From Roseicyclus mahoneyensis (GTDB lineage: Bacteria > Pseudomonadota > Alphaproteobacteria > Rhodobacterales > Rhodobacteraceae): DNA of 64,000 bases. The stretch covers positions 248,001-312,000 of the forward strand of contig NZ_QGGW01000001.1 in NCBI RefSeq assembly GCF_003148775.1, given 5' to 3'. Numbering within the stretch: position 1 is the stretch's first letter; every line of letters begins with the position of its first letter. The position numbers were made by a program, and so were the translations under genes. This document shows positions 8,402-17,801 of the stretch, in pieces. The notes beneath the pieces were generated by a model. The model was not told the origin of the DNA, did no database searches, and was given only the letters and a program-made list of their open reading frames with translations.

Positions 8402-9550
8402 ATGCGCCTTTCCGCCCGCAGCGCCGTCGATCCCTTCATCGTCATGGATGTGATGGAGGCCGCGCGCGCCGCCGAAGAGGCGGGCCGCCACATCATCCAC
8501 ATGGAAGTGGGCCAGCCCGGCACAGGCGCGCCCAAGGCCGCCCGCGCGCGTCTGGCCGCCGAGATGGAGGCGGGGCCGCTGGGCTATACCGTAGCGCTTG
8601 GCCGCCCCGACCTGCGCGCGGCCATCGCGGCGCTTTACGGCGAATGGTATGACGTGGACCTTGATCCGGGCCGCGTGATCCTGACCTCGGGCGCGTCGGG
8701 CGGCTTCATCCTTGCCTTTTCGGCGCTGTTTGACGCCGGTGACCGCGTGGGTCTGGGCGAGCCCTGCTACCCGTCCTACCGCCAGATCCTGACCGCGATG
8801 AGCCTGACGCCCGTGGGCCTGCCCACCACGCTCGATACCCGCTACCAGCCCACGCCCGCCCATCTGGACGCAAGCCTTGCCGGCCTGATCGTGGCCAGCC
8901 CCGCCAATCCGACAGGCACGATGCTGGACCGCCCCGCGCTCGCCGCGCTGTCGCAGGCTGTGGCCGATCGCGGCATCGCGCTGATTTCCGACGAGATCTA
9001 TCACGGCCTGCACTATGCCGAACGCGCCACCAGCGCGCTGGAAGTCACCGATGACGTCTATGTCATCAATTCCTTCTCCAAGTATTTCTCGATGACCGGC
9101 TGGCGGCTGGGCTGGATGGTCGTGCCGCCGGATCATGTGCGCGTGATCGAGCGGCTGGCGCAGAACCTCTTCATCTGTCCCAGCCATGCCAGCCAGATCG
9201 CGGCCCTTGGCGCGATGTCGCCCGAGGGGCGGCGCGAGCTTGACGGTCACCGCGCGGTCTACGCGAAGAACCGCGAGATCGTGCTGGCGGGGCTGGCGCG
9301 CGCGGGGCTGACCAAGATTGCCCCCGCCGATGGGGCCTTTTACGTCTATGTCGATGTCTCGGCCTTCACCGACGATGCGCTCGCGCTCTCGGGTCAGATT
9401 CTCGCCGAAGCGGGCGTGGCCGTGACGCCCGGCCTCGATTTCGACAAGACGCGGGGCGGCGGCTTCTTGCGCCTGTCCTATGCCCGCGCGACCGCCGATA
9501 TCGAAGAGGGGATGGACCGCCTTGGCGCATTTTTCGCGGGCAGGGGCTAG
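8402..9550 (+). CDS. PLP-dependent aminotransferase, class I/II
   Basis: Cytoplasmic fold-type I aminotransferase of about 382 residues. The Schiff-base lysine is Lys227 in NSFSKYFSMTGWRLGW. Other landmarks are the ASPANPTGTML loop, SDEIYHGLHY (phosphate and pyridine contacts), and the C-terminal arginine in FLRLSYARA that binds the substrate carboxylate. The family moves amino groups between an amino acid and a 2-oxo acid; the sequence does not fix the substrate. The start at 8402 is supported by GGAG eight bases upstream. An ATG at 8384 would add six residues. It is probably transcribed alone, since the amidase gene that follows has its own export signal. Confidence 0.85.
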   Translation: MRLSARSAVDPFIVMDVMEAARAAEEAGRHIIHMEVGQPGTGAPKAARARLAAEMEAGPLGYTVALGRPDLRAAIAALYGEWYDVDLDPGRVILTSGASGGFILAFSALFDAGDRVGLGEPCYPSYRQILTAMSLTPVGLPTTLDTRYQPTPAHLDASLAGLIVASPANPTGTMLDRPALAALSQAVADRGIALISDEIYHGLHYAERATSALEVTDDVYVINSFSKYFSMTGWRLGWMVVPPDHVRVIERLAQNLFICPSHASQIAALGAMSPEGRRELDGHRAVYAKNREIVLAGLARAGLTKIAPADGAFYVYVDVSAFTDDALALSGQILAEAGVAVTPGLDFDKTRGGGFLRLSYARATADIEEGMDRLGAFFAGRG

Positions 9551-9610
9551 GGCTGTGCGGTGCGGTCTGCTAGACTTGCCGCCAACCAAACCACAACCGG
9601 GACCAACCCC

Positions 9611-10831
9611 GTGATCCGAGCAGTTCTTACCCCGTTTCTTGCGGCGCTTGCCGTCCTTTTCCTGTCAGTTGTCGTCCATGCGCAGGGCTTTGGCGCGCTG
9701 GCCCGGTTGATCCCCGAGGAGAGCCGCATCACGGCCGACGAAGAGGGCGTGACGCTGACCCTGTCGCTCAGCCAGCCGGTGCCCTTCCGCGTCTTCACGC
9801 TGGCCGATCCGATGCGGCTCGTGGTCGACTTCCGCGAGGTGGCCTTTGGCGATTGGACAGCCGCGCAGCCTTTGCCGCAAGGCTTGGCGACCCTGACGGC
9901 GGGTGCGGCGCGCGAGGCGGGCTGGTCGCGTCTGGTGCTGCAGCTTGCCACGCCGATGACGCCCGAGACGGCTGCGATGACGACCGATGCCGCCACCGGA
10001 CGCGCCACCGTCACGCTGCAGCTTGCGCCCGCCACCGAGGCGGCGTTTCTGGCGCGCATCGGCACCCCGCCCGAGGCAGCCGGCCCCTTGCCGACCCTGC
10101 CCGAGGTCGTCATGCGGCCCCGAGACGGCCGCATCACAGTGGTGCTCGACCCCGGCCATGGTGGTGTCGATCCCGGCGCGGTGCGGGGCGACCATACCGA
10201 GGCCGATCTGGTCCTGACCTTTGCGCGCGAATTGCGCGACGCGCTGCGCCTGACCGGCCGGGTGGAGGTCGTGCTGACGCGCGATGCCGATGTCTTCGTG
10301 CCCTTGCCGACCCGCGTGACGCTGGCGCGTGCGGCAGGCGCGGACCTGTTCTTGTCGATCCATGCCGATGCGCTGGCCGAAGGGCGGGCGCAGGGCGCCA
10401 CGATCTACACGCTCTCCGACACGGCGTCAGATGCCGCCGCCGAGGCGCTGGCCGAACAGCATGACCGCGCCGATCTGCTGGCGGGCATCGATCTGCGGGG
10501 GTCTGACGATGTGGTGGCGGGCGTGCTGATGGACCTTGCCCGCCTCGACACCGCGCCGAGGGCAGAGGCTTTTGCCACGACGCTGGTCGAGACCTTCGGC
10601 GCGCAGGGCGTGCGGATGCACCCCCAGCCCTGGGGCGAGGCGGGTTTCACCGTGCTGCGCGCCGCCGACATCCCCTCGGCCCTGCTGGAGATCGGGTTCA
10701 TCTCGGATGACCGCGATCTTGCCAATATCCTCGATGCCGAATGGCGCGCACGGATGCAGGGGGCGGCGGTGACGGCGATTCTCGCATGGGCCGATGCCGA
10801 TGCCGCCCGGATGGCGCGGGCGCGGCAATAG
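9611..10831 (+). CDS. amiC: N-acetylmuramoyl-L-alanine amidase (AmiC type)
   Basis: Periplasmic zinc amidase of about 406 residues that cleaves the bond between MurNAc and the stem peptide during cell separation. The GTG at 9611 is preferred over GTG 9560 because it leads straight into a signal peptide (about 1-24, ending VVHA). An N-terminal AMIN-like domain precedes the amidase_3 domain, whose zinc ligands are His183 (DPGHGG), Glu197 (HTEADL) and His251 (SIHAD); catalytic Glu360 is in ALLEIGF. It converges on the methyltransferase gene with only a few bases between stops. PBP1A lies just beyond, and rne, amidase, PBP1A, prfB is a common Rhodobacteraceae order. Confidence 0.9.
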   Translation: MIRAVLTPFLAALAVLFLSVVVHAQGFGALARLIPEESRITADEEGVTLTLSLSQPVPFRVFTLADPMRLVVDFREVAFGDWTAAQPLPQGLATLTAGAAREAGWSRLVLQLATPMTPETAAMTTDAATGRATVTLQLAPATEAAFLARIGTPPEAAGPLPTLPEVVMRPRDGRITVVLDPGHGGVDPGAVRGDHTEADLVLTFARELRDALRLTGRVEVVLTRDADVFVPLPTRVTLARAAGADLFLSIHADALAEGRAQGATIYTLSDTASDAAAEALAEQHDRADLLAGIDLRGSDDVVAGVLMDLARLDTAPRAEAFATTLVETFGAQGVRMHPQPWGEAGFTVLRAADIPSALLEIGFISDDRDLANILDAEWRARMQGAAVTAILAWADADAARMARARQ

Positions 10832-10834
10832 CGA

Positions 10835-11434
10835 TCAGGTCGCCACGGCCAGCCTGACCGAATGCCCCATCAGACCGGGATCCTCGGGGCGAAACCAGAC
10901 CACCGAGAACCCGTTCGCCGACAAGAGGTCGCGATACTCATGGGGGGAGAGGCTGGCGTGATAAACCGGGCTGCCGCCCACTCGTCCCACCGCCTCACCT
11001 GCCGACGGGCCGCTTGTGAACAAAAGGCGCGCAGCGGGCGCGGAATGGGCCGCAAAGACAGGAAACATCGCGCGTTGATCTGCCGGGCAGAGATGAAAAA
11101 ACGAATTGAAGCCGAGGATCACGTCGAACCGTCGCCCAAGGTTCAGCCCCCGCATGTCTGCATGGATTGCCTCGGTCTGCGGCACCCTTGCGCGCAATTG
11201 GGCGATCATCGCCGCCGCGCCGTCCACCGCCGTCACCCGGTCTGCGCGCGCCACATACCACGCCGCGATCGGTTCACCCGATCCGCAGCCGAGGTCCAGC
11301 ACCGACAGCCCCGGCGGGCGACCGGCGACCGTCGCCAACAGGGCCGGTTCCTCCCACAGGGTGCGGTTGCGTTCGCGGGCCCAGCGGGCGGCCTCGGTCT
11401 CGTAAGCGGGCAAGATGTCGTCGGGGCCGGACAT
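10835..11434 (-). CDS. Class I SAM-dependent methyltransferase
   Basis: Small methyltransferase of about 199 residues. Motif I VLDLGCGSGEP binds S-adenosylmethionine, the acidic end of strand 2 is VTAVDGA, and motif II is RRFDVILGFNSFFHLC. The substrate cannot be told. The ATG at 11434 (MSGPDDILPAYE) was preferred; the longer frame up to 11536 would run into the start region of the divergent PBP1A gene. It inserts on the opposite strand into the amidase-PBP1A pair, so its promoter must overlap that of mrcA. Confidence 0.75.
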   Translation of the reverse strand: MSGPDDILPAYETEAARWARERNRTLWEEPALLATVAGRPPGLSVLDLGCGSGEPIAAWYVARADRVTAVDGAAAMIAQLRARVPQTEAIHADMRGLNLGRRFDVILGFNSFFHLCPADQRAMFPVFAAHSAPAARLLFTSGPSAGEAVGRVGGSPVYHASLSPHEYRDLLSANGFSVVWFRPEDPGLMGHSVRLAVAT

Positions 11435-11538
11435 CCGCACAATATGGTGAAGCAATCGCGGGGCGAAAACCCGCCCATCCCATTTGATCGGCGCGGGTGA
11501 GAAGAGTATAGACTGTCCACCAGACACGGGCGGCACTC

Positions 11539-14103
11539 ATGATCCGATTCATCATTGGCATTTTCGGCGCCATTTTCAGCGCCGTCACACTTGGCATCGT
11601 CGCCATGGCCATTGCGGTGGGCGGCGTCTTGTTCATGTATTCGCATGACCTGCCCAGCACCGAGGCGCTGTCGTCCTACACGCCCCCCACGATCAGTCGG
11701 ATCTATTCCCGTGAGGGGATGATCGTCGATGAATTTGCGGCCGAACGGCGCCTGTTCGTGCCGGCCGACGAAATTCCCGATCTGGTCGCCCAAGCCTTCA
11801 TCAGCGCCGAGGACAGGAATTTCTACGAGCACGGCGGCTATGACCCGCGCGCCATCGCGGCTGCTTTTGTCGAAGCGGTGCAAAGTCGCGGACGCGACGT
11901 GCGCGGCGCCTCGACCATCACGCAGCAGGTGATGAAGAACTTCCTGCTCGACGGTTCGCGCACCATCGAACGCAAGGTGCGCGAGATCATCCTCGCCGCG
12001 CGGATCGAACAGGCCCTCAGCAAGGAGCGCATCCTTGAACTCTATCTCAACGAGATCTTTCTCGGGCAGAACTCCTACGGAGTGGCCGCCGCCGCCCAGA
12101 CTTACTTCAACGCCAATCTTGAGGATCTGCGGCTTGAGCAGGTAGCCTATCTGGCGGCCCTGCCGCAGGCACCGTCGAACTTCCACCCGGTGCGCGACTA
12201 TGATCGCGCCATCAGCCGCCGCAACTACGTTCTGCGCGAGATGTTCGAGAATGGCTACATCTCCCGGGAGGAGATGGAACAGACCACCGCGATGCCGCTC
12301 GAGACCGTGCAGGGTGGCCATATCGAGCCCTTCCGCAGTGCCATGCCGCCGCGCGACTATTTCACCGACGAGATCCGCCGCCAGCTCTCCGTTCAATACG
12401 GCGAGGACGAGTTCTTTTCCGGTGGCTATACCGTGCGCGCCACCATGGACGAGAGCCTGCAGGTGGTGGCGGCCCGCGCGCTGCGCCGCGCGCTGGAACG
12501 CTACGATCGCAACCTCGGCCTCTGGCGCGGCCCAGTGGACACGGTGGACCCGGGCCTTCTGACCGACGAGGCCAGCTGGCGCGAGGCGCTCGCCGATGCC
12601 GAGATCGCGCGCGATATCGACGGCTGGTATGCCGCCGTGGTGCTGGAGGTTGGCGCGACCTCCGCCCGGATCGGGATCGAGGGCGTGGAGGAGGATGACG
12701 ACGGCCATTTCATCCCCGCCGAGGATGTGACCTGGGCCCGGCCTGTCGATGCCGATGGCAACCGCGGCGCGCAGGCCCGTGTCGCGGGCGATCTGTTGTC
12801 GGTCGGTGATGTGGTGCATGTGCGCGCGATGACGCGTGACAGCGACGGGTCCTTCCTGCGCTGGACGCTGCGGCAGGTGCCCGCCGTGCAGGGTGGGTTC
12901 ATGGCGATGGACGTGAACACCGGCCGGGTTCTGGCGATGCAAGGCGGGTTCTCCTACCAGCATTCGAGCTTCAACCGCGCGACGCAAGCGACCCGCCAGC
13001 CCGGGTCAAGCTTCAAGCCCTTTGTCTTTGCCGCGGCACTGGACAGTGGCTATTCGCCCAACACCATCGTTCTGGACGCGCCCATCGAGATCGAGACGGG
13101 CGCGGGCATCTGGCGGCCGACCAACGCGTCGAACCGCTTTTACGGCCCGTCGCCCCTGCGCACCGGGATCGAGATGTCGCGCAACCTGATGACGGTGCGG
13201 CTGGCGCAAGATGTCGGCATGGAAACGGTCGCGCGCTATGCCGAACGTTTCGGCGTCTATGACGACATGCAGCCCTTCCTCGCCAATTCGCTGGGCAGCC
13301 AGGAAACGACGTTGTTCCGCATGGTCGCGGCCTATTCCATGTTCGCCAATGGCGGCGAGCGGGTGGAACCGACGCTGGTCGACCGCATTCAGGATCGCTG
13401 GGGCAACACCGTCTACCGCCATGACCAGCGCACCTGCCCCGATTGTCAGGTCGCTTCGCTCGAGGCAGGCTTCGCGCCTGCGATCATGTCCAACCGCGAG
13501 CGGGTGATCGACCCGATCACGGCCTATCAGATGACCTCGATGATGCGGGGCGTGGTGGATCGGGGCACGGCATCCTCGACCGTCAACCTGCCGGTTCCGG
13601 CCGCAGGCAAGACCGGCACCACCAACGACGCGCGCGACGTGTGGTTCGTGGGCTTCACCTCGACCATAGCCGCGGGCTGCTATATCGGCTACGACCAGCC
13701 GCAACCGCTGGGGTCGGGCGCGTCGGGTGGCGGCATGTGCGGCCCGGTGTTCAACGAATTCATGCTGGAAGCGACCCGTGAATATGGCGGCGGCCCCTTT
13801 GCCGTGCCCGAGGGCGGCGTCTTCTACCCGATCGACCGCTTTTCGGGCCAGCGCCTGCCTGACGGCGCGCAGGGCGGAAATGTGGTCTATGAATTGTTCC
13901 GCGACGGCGAGGAGCCTTATTTCGGAATCCTCTCGATCATCGACGGCGGCTGGGGCATGGGGTCGGACCTGCCCTTGTTCGGGCAGGGCGAGACAGGCGA
14001 GGCCGGCGACGGCGACCAGACCGTGACCACCTCGACCGGCGAGGCCGCGCGGGTGCCGACGCAATCGGGTTTTGGCACGCTGAGTTCGGGCGGGCTTTAC
14101 TGA
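11539..14103 (+). CDS. mrcA: Penicillin-binding protein 1A, bifunctional transglycosylase/transpeptidase
   Basis: Class A PBP of 854 residues that polymerises and cross-links peptidoglycan. A single N-terminal transmembrane helix (about 5-33) is followed by a GT51 domain with catalytic Glu91 in EDRNFYEH and the STITQQ motif. A linker/OB-like segment precedes the transpeptidase domain, with nucleophile Ser490 (SSFK), the SRN motif in MSRNLMT, and Lys691 in KTGTTND. The family length is about 800-850, so the gene is complete. The start codon comes shortly after the divergent methyltransferase region. The partner hydrolase AmiC is encoded just upstream. Confidence 0.95.
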   Translation: MIRFIIGIFGAIFSAVTLGIVAMAIAVGGVLFMYSHDLPSTEALSSYTPPTISRIYSREGMIVDEFAAERRLFVPADEIPDLVAQAFISAEDRNFYEHGGYDPRAIAAAFVEAVQSRGRDVRGASTITQQVMKNFLLDGSRTIERKVREIILAARIEQALSKERILELYLNEIFLGQNSYGVAAAAQTYFNANLEDLRLEQVAYLAALPQAPSNFHPVRDYDRAISRRNYVLREMFENGYISREEMEQTTAMPLETVQGGHIEPFRSAMPPRDYFTDEIRRQLSVQYGEDEFFSGGYTVRATMDESLQVVAARALRRALERYDRNLGLWRGPVDTVDPGLLTDEASWREALADAEIARDIDGWYAAVVLEVGATSARIGIEGVEEDDDGHFIPAEDVTWARPVDADGNRGAQARVAGDLLSVGDVVHVRAMTRDSDGSFLRWTLRQVPAVQGGFMAMDVNTGRVLAMQGGFSYQHSSFNRATQATRQPGSSFKPFVFAAALDSGYSPNTIVLDAPIEIETGAGIWRPTNASNRFYGPSPLRTGIEMSRNLMTVRLAQDVGMETVARYAERFGVYDDMQPFLANSLGSQETTLFRMVAAYSMFANGGERVEPTLVDRIQDRWGNTVYRHDQRTCPDCQVASLEAGFAPAIMSNRERVIDPITAYQMTSMMRGVVDRGTASSTVNLPVPAAGKTGTTNDARDVWFVGFTSTIAAGCYIGYDQPQPLGSGASGGGMCGPVFNEFMLEATREYGGGPFAVPEGGVFYPIDRFSGQRLPDGAQGGNVVYELFRDGEEPYFGILSIIDGGWGMGSDLPLFGQGETGEAGDGDQTVTTSTGEAARVPTQSGFGTLSSGGLY

Positions 14104-14164
14104 CACAGGGCGCTGGTGGGCACGATGGCCCACCCTAAGCTGCGGCCTGGCCGGGCGCGTGACC

Positions 14165-14192
14165 TTGTGGTGCGGCGCGGGGCTGGTATATC
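14165..14192 (+). promoter_or_regulatory. Possible promoter of prfB
   Basis: TTGTGG (14165-14170) and TATATC (14187-14192) are spaced by 16 bases and end about 30 bases before the prfB ATG. The match to the sigma70 consensus is moderate; this is a sequence-only guess. Confidence 0.3.
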
Positions 14193-14222
14193 ACCCCCGA
14201 ACGAACCCGAAAGGCCCTGACC

Positions 14223-15347
14223 ATGCGCGCCGAGACGCAATCGCATATCGAGAAGATCCGCAAATCCCTTACCCTGCTGGGTCAGAGACTGGGGCTCGAT
14301 ACCGCGAAGCACCGGCTTGAGGAATTCAACGCCCGCGTAGAGGACCCTTCGCTGTGGAACGACCCGGCCCGCGCGCAAAAGCTGATGCGCGACCGGCAGG
14401 CGCTGGTCGACAAGCTGGGGACCTACGAGGCGATCAAGGCAGGGCTGACCGACAATGTCGAGCTGATCGAACTGGGCGAGGCCGAGGGCGATGCCGAGGT
14501 GGTGGCCGAGGCCGAGGCGGCACTGGCCGATCTGGTGAAGTCGGCCGCCACCAAGGAGCTTGAGGCGCTCCTCGATGGGGAGGCCGATGGCAATGATGCC
14601 TTCCTCGAGATCAACGCAGGTGCCGGCGGCACGGAGGCCTGCGACTGGGCGCTGATGCTGAGCCGGATGTATGTCCGCTGGGCCGAGGCGCATGGCTACG
14701 AGGTCGACCAGCAGGACCGCAGCGAGGGCACCGAGGCCGGGATCAAGTCGGTGGTCTACCAGATCAAGGGCCCTAATGCCTACGGCTGGCTGAAATCGGA
14801 ATCGGGCGTGCACCGGCTGGTCCGGATCAGCCCGTTCGGCAAGGGCACGCGCGAGACCAGCTTCGCCAGCGTGTGGGTCTATCCGGTGATCGACGACAAT
14901 ATCGAGATCGAGGTGAACCCCTCCGATATCCGCATCGACACCTACCGGTCCTCGGGCGCGGGCGGACAGCACGTCAACACGACGGATTCGGCCGTGCGGA
15001 TCACCCACATGCCGTCAGGCATCGTGGTGACAAGCTCCGAGAAATCGCAGCACCAGAACCGCGACATCGCCATGAAGGCCCTGAAATCGCGGCTTTACCA
15101 GATGGAACTGGACCGCCGGAACGCCGCCATCAACGAGGCGCATGAGAACAAGGGCGATGCAGGCTGGGGCAACCAGATCCGGTCCTACGTGCTGCAGCCC
15201 TACCAGATGGTCAAGGACCTGCGCACCGGGTTCGAGACCAGCGATACGGGCGGCGTGCTGGACGGCGATCTGGACGGGCTGATGGCCAGCGTTCTGGCGA
15301 TGGATGTCTCGGGCAAGAGCCGGGCGGACGCGCGCGCCGAGGGGTGA
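14223..15347 (+). CDS. prfB: Peptide chain release factor 2
   Basis: Cytoplasmic release factor of 374 residues that recognises UGA and UAA stop codons. The codon-reading tripeptide Ser203-Pro-Phe205 (RISPFGKG) is the RF2 type, and Gly-Gly-Gln247-249 (GAGGQHVN) triggers peptide release in the ribosomal peptidyl-transferase centre. The N-terminal helical domain is complete. The reading frame is continuous from ATG to stop, so there is no programmed +1 frameshift of the kind used in Escherichia coli prfB. GAAAGG about ten bases upstream can serve as ribosome-binding site. Confidence 0.95.
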   Translation: MRAETQSHIEKIRKSLTLLGQRLGLDTAKHRLEEFNARVEDPSLWNDPARAQKLMRDRQALVDKLGTYEAIKAGLTDNVELIELGEAEGDAEVVAEAEAALADLVKSAATKELEALLDGEADGNDAFLEINAGAGGTEACDWALMLSRMYVRWAEAHGYEVDQQDRSEGTEAGIKSVVYQIKGPNAYGWLKSESGVHRLVRISPFGKGTRETSFASVWVYPVIDDNIEIEVNPSDIRIDTYRSSGAGGQHVNTTDSAVRITHMPSGIVVTSSEKSQHQNRDIAMKALKSRLYQMELDRRNAAINEAHENKGDAGWGNQIRSYVLQPYQMVKDLRTGFETSDTGGVLDGDLDGLMASVLAMDVSGKSRADARAEG

Positions 15348-15391
15348 TTTGGGCGCCATGATCCGGCGGTGTGCAGTCGGAGGGTGCGGGA

Positions 15392-15424
15392 GCCTCCGGC
15401 GGGGATATTTTTGAAACGAAGAAG
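15392..15424 (+). repeat. Intergenic repeat element, copy 1
   Basis: The stretch GCCTCCGGCGGGGATATTTT at 15392-15411, followed by a purine-rich tail (TGAAACGAAGAAG), lies in the leader of the amidase gene and ends 15 bases before its ATG. A related stretch with CATATTTGGGG and AAGATGAAG occurs at 38111-38142 before the patatin gene. From general knowledge, sequences of the form GGCGGGGATATTT...AAGATGAAG recur between genes in many Rhodobacteraceae. The function is unknown. Confidence 0.5.
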
Positions 15425-15439
15425 CGGGGAGGGTGCGCT

Positions 15440-16825
15440 ATGACCGATCTTTGGCGGCTGGGAGCGCGGGATCTGGGCGCGCGGATCGCGCGGCGTGAGG
15501 TCTCACCGGTCGAGGTGATGCGCGAAGTGCTGGGCCGGATCGAGGCGGCCAACGGGCCGGTCAATGCCATCGTGTCATTGCGTGACCGCGAGGCGTTGAT
15601 GGGCGAGGCGCGGCTGGCCGAGGCGATGGCGCCCGAGGGCTGGCTGCACGGTGTGCCTGTGGCAATCAAGGATCTGGTCGATGTGCGGGGTGTGCGGTCG
15701 ACGCGGGGCTCGCCGATCCTCAAGGACCATGTGCCGCTGGCCGATGATGGTCTGGCGCGGCGGCTGAGGGCGGCAGGCGCCATCGTGATCGGCAAGACCA
15801 ATGTGCCGGCCTTTGGCCTCGGCTCTCACACGGTCAACCCGGTGTTTGGCGCAACGCGCAATCCCTATGACCTGTCGCGCAGCGCGGGCGGGTCCTCGGG
15901 CGGGGCGGCGGTGGCGCTGGCGCTCCGGATGCTGCCGGTGGCGGATGGCTCGGACATGATGGGGTCGCTGCGCAACCCGGCTGCCTGGAACAATGTCTAC
16001 GGGTTCCGCCCGACCGCGGGCCTCGTGCCGGGCGAGGCGCGCGACGGCGTGGTGCAGCACCGGCTGTCGACCGATGGGCCGATGGCGCGCGACATCGATG
16101 ATCTGGAGGCGCTGCTTGGCACGCTGTCGGATGGTGCTTACCGGCCCGGTTCGGGCAAGCTGCCCCGCCGGCCGCGCATTGGCTGGTTGGGCAACTGGGG
16201 CGGGGCCTATGCGATGGAGCCGGGCCTTGTGACGCAATCCGAGGCGGCGCTGAGGGTGATGGAAAGCCTTGGTTGGGCGGTAGAACCTGTCGCGCCGCCC
16301 TTTCCCGCCGCCGCCCTGTGGGAGGCTTGGGTGACGCTGCGCCAGTTCGCGGTGGCGATGAACCTTGGCCCTTACTGGCGCGTAGAGGCGCATCAGGCGC
16401 TGTTGCCCGCGCAGGCCAAGTGGGAGGTGAGCCACGGCTTCGCCCTCAAGGTAGCAGAGGTGGAATGGGCCGCCGAGACGCGTCTGGCATGGCGAGCGGC
16501 GGCGCGCGAGATTTTCGCGCGCTTCGACGCGGTGGTGTTGCCCTCGACGCAGGTCTGGCCTTTCGCCGTGGAGGCGCGCTGGCCGGAAACGATCGACGGC
16601 ACGGTCATGGACACCTATCACCGCTGGATGGAGGTGGTGGCGCCCGCAAGCCTTGGCGGATTGCCCGCATTGGCCTTGCCCGCCGGATTTGGCGCAGAGG
16701 GGCTGCCCGCAGGGGTGCAGTTGATCGGCGCGCCGGGGGCGGATGCCGCTCTGATGGCGCTGGGGCAGGCGTATCATGTGGCGACCGACTGGCCGGACAA
16801 GCACCCGCCGCCGGGCATGATCTAG
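15440..16825 (+). CDS. Amidase signature family enzyme
   Basis: Amidohydrolase of about 461 residues with the Ser-cisSer-Lys triad of the amidase signature family: Lys77 (VAIKDLVD), the GGSSGG segment at 150-155 and nucleophile Ser176. The nucleophile loop reads GSDMMGSLRNPA instead of the usual GTDTGGSIRIPA, which marks a distinct subgroup. Substrates in this family range from aryl amides and ureido acids to Gln-tRNA; none can be assigned. It is unlikely to be GatA, because the gatCAB context is absent. The ATG at 15440 is supported by GGGGAGGG upstream and by alignment of the first helix; an upstream ATG in the same frame would translate the intergenic repeat. Confidence 0.85.
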   Translation: MTDLWRLGARDLGARIARREVSPVEVMREVLGRIEAANGPVNAIVSLRDREALMGEARLAEAMAPEGWLHGVPVAIKDLVDVRGVRSTRGSPILKDHVPLADDGLARRLRAAGAIVIGKTNVPAFGLGSHTVNPVFGATRNPYDLSRSAGGSSGGAAVALALRMLPVADGSDMMGSLRNPAAWNNVYGFRPTAGLVPGEARDGVVQHRLSTDGPMARDIDDLEALLGTLSDGAYRPGSGKLPRRPRIGWLGNWGGAYAMEPGLVTQSEAALRVMESLGWAVEPVAPPFPAAALWEAWVTLRQFAVAMNLGPYWRVEAHQALLPAQAKWEVSHGFALKVAEVEWAAETRLAWRAAAREIFARFDAVVLPSTQVWPFAVEARWPETIDGTVMDTYHRWMEVVAPASLGGLPALALPAGFGAEGLPAGVQLIGAPGADAALMALGQAYHVATDWPDKHPPPGMI

Positions 16826-16912
16826 GCGCGCGTCAAGGCGCTTGGCGCGGGGGCGGTGCCTCGGCTAGGCTTGGCTGCGGAGACGTGCCGGGCCCGCAGG
16901 AGGAAACGGGGG

Positions 16913-17728
16913 ATGCGCGAGGCGATCGAGGTCGAGGCGGACAGCGGCGAGGCGCCTCTTGCGGCCAGCAAGGTGCCCGCCGTGCGCGACATGGTCTTGG
17001 ATGACATCGGCTTTGCCCTGCGCGCGGGGCTCCGCGATTACAGGACCAAGCCGATGATGGGGCTGTTCTTTTCCCATGTCTATGTGGTCGGCGGGTGGTT
17101 GCTTTACGTGTTTTTCTTCGTGACCGACCAGATCTGGTGGGCGATCCCAATCACGCTGGGCTTTCCGCTTTTGGGGCCATTCCTTGCCGTCGGCCTTTAC
17201 GAGGTGTCGCGGCGGCTGGAGGCGGGGCAAAAGGAATGGCGGCGCAATGACATCTTCGGCGTGATCTGGCGCCAGCGGCTGCGGCAATTGCCCTCAATCG
17301 CCTGGATCATCATCGTCTATTTCCTGTTTTGGTCCTTTTTTGCCCACATGCTTTTCGCGCTGTTCCTGGGACCTTCGGCGCTGACCAATGTGACAAGCTC
17401 GTATGCCTACCTGCTGGAGCCCGAGGGGCTGGCGATGTTGATGGTTGGCACTGGGTTCGGGGCGGTCTTCGCCTTCGCGCTGTTTTGTCTGACGGCGGTG
17501 TCACTGCCGCTTCTTCTGGACAAGGAGCTGGATTTCGTCACCGCGATGCTGACCTCGATCGCGGTGGTGCGGCGCAACCCCGGGGTGATGCTGGCCTGGG
17601 GTTTCGTGATTGCCGGGCTGACATTTCTGGGGATGTTGCCGGGGTTGTTGGGCCTGTTCGTCGTGCTGCCGGTGCTCGGGCATGCGACATGGCATATCTA
17701 CCGTCGGGCCTTGCTGTCGCAAGATTGA
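16913..17728 (+). CDS. DUF2189 family membrane protein
   Basis: Integral membrane protein of about 271 residues. After a 50-residue cytoplasmic N-terminus come roughly six hydrophobic helices, including HVYVVGGWLLYVFFFVTDQ, WAIPITLGFPLLGPFLAVGL, and a C-terminal pair ending in a short polar tail. The early segment FALRAGLRDY and the motif LLGPFLAVGLYEVSRRLE are typical of DUF2189, a family of unknown function. The start at 16913 has a strong AGGAGG ribosome-binding site nine bases upstream, so the GTG at 16856 is not needed. It is followed by a clear terminator and may be cotranscribed with the amidase. Confidence 0.8.
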   Translation: MREAIEVEADSGEAPLAASKVPAVRDMVLDDIGFALRAGLRDYRTKPMMGLFFSHVYVVGGWLLYVFFFVTDQIWWAIPITLGFPLLGPFLAVGLYEVSRRLEAGQKEWRRNDIFGVIWRQRLRQLPSIAWIIIVYFLFWSFFAHMLFALFLGPSALTNVTSSYAYLLEPEGLAMLMVGTGFGAVFAFALFCLTAVSLPLLLDKELDFVTAMLTSIAVVRRNPGVMLAWGFVIAGLTFLGMLPGLLGLFVVLPVLGHATWHIYRRALLSQD

Positions 17729-17748
17729 GTTGCGCCGGGTCGGGCATG

Positions 17749-17780
17749 AAAAAGCCGGGCGCAGCGGCCCGGCTTTTTTA
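17749..17780. terminator. Bidirectional rho-independent terminator
   Basis: GCCGGGC (17754-17760) pairs with GCCCGGC (17767-17773) around the loop GCAGCG, flanked by AAAA and TTTTTT. It lies between the convergent DUF2189 and bactofilin genes and can end both transcripts. Confidence 0.9.
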
Positions 17781-17801
17781 TTTCGGATCGGTTGGCAGCG
17801 A

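Noticed and set aside
14223-14330. Programmed frameshift in prfB
   Set aside because: The frame is continuous from ATG to stop with no internal TGA near codon 26, so no frameshift is needed.
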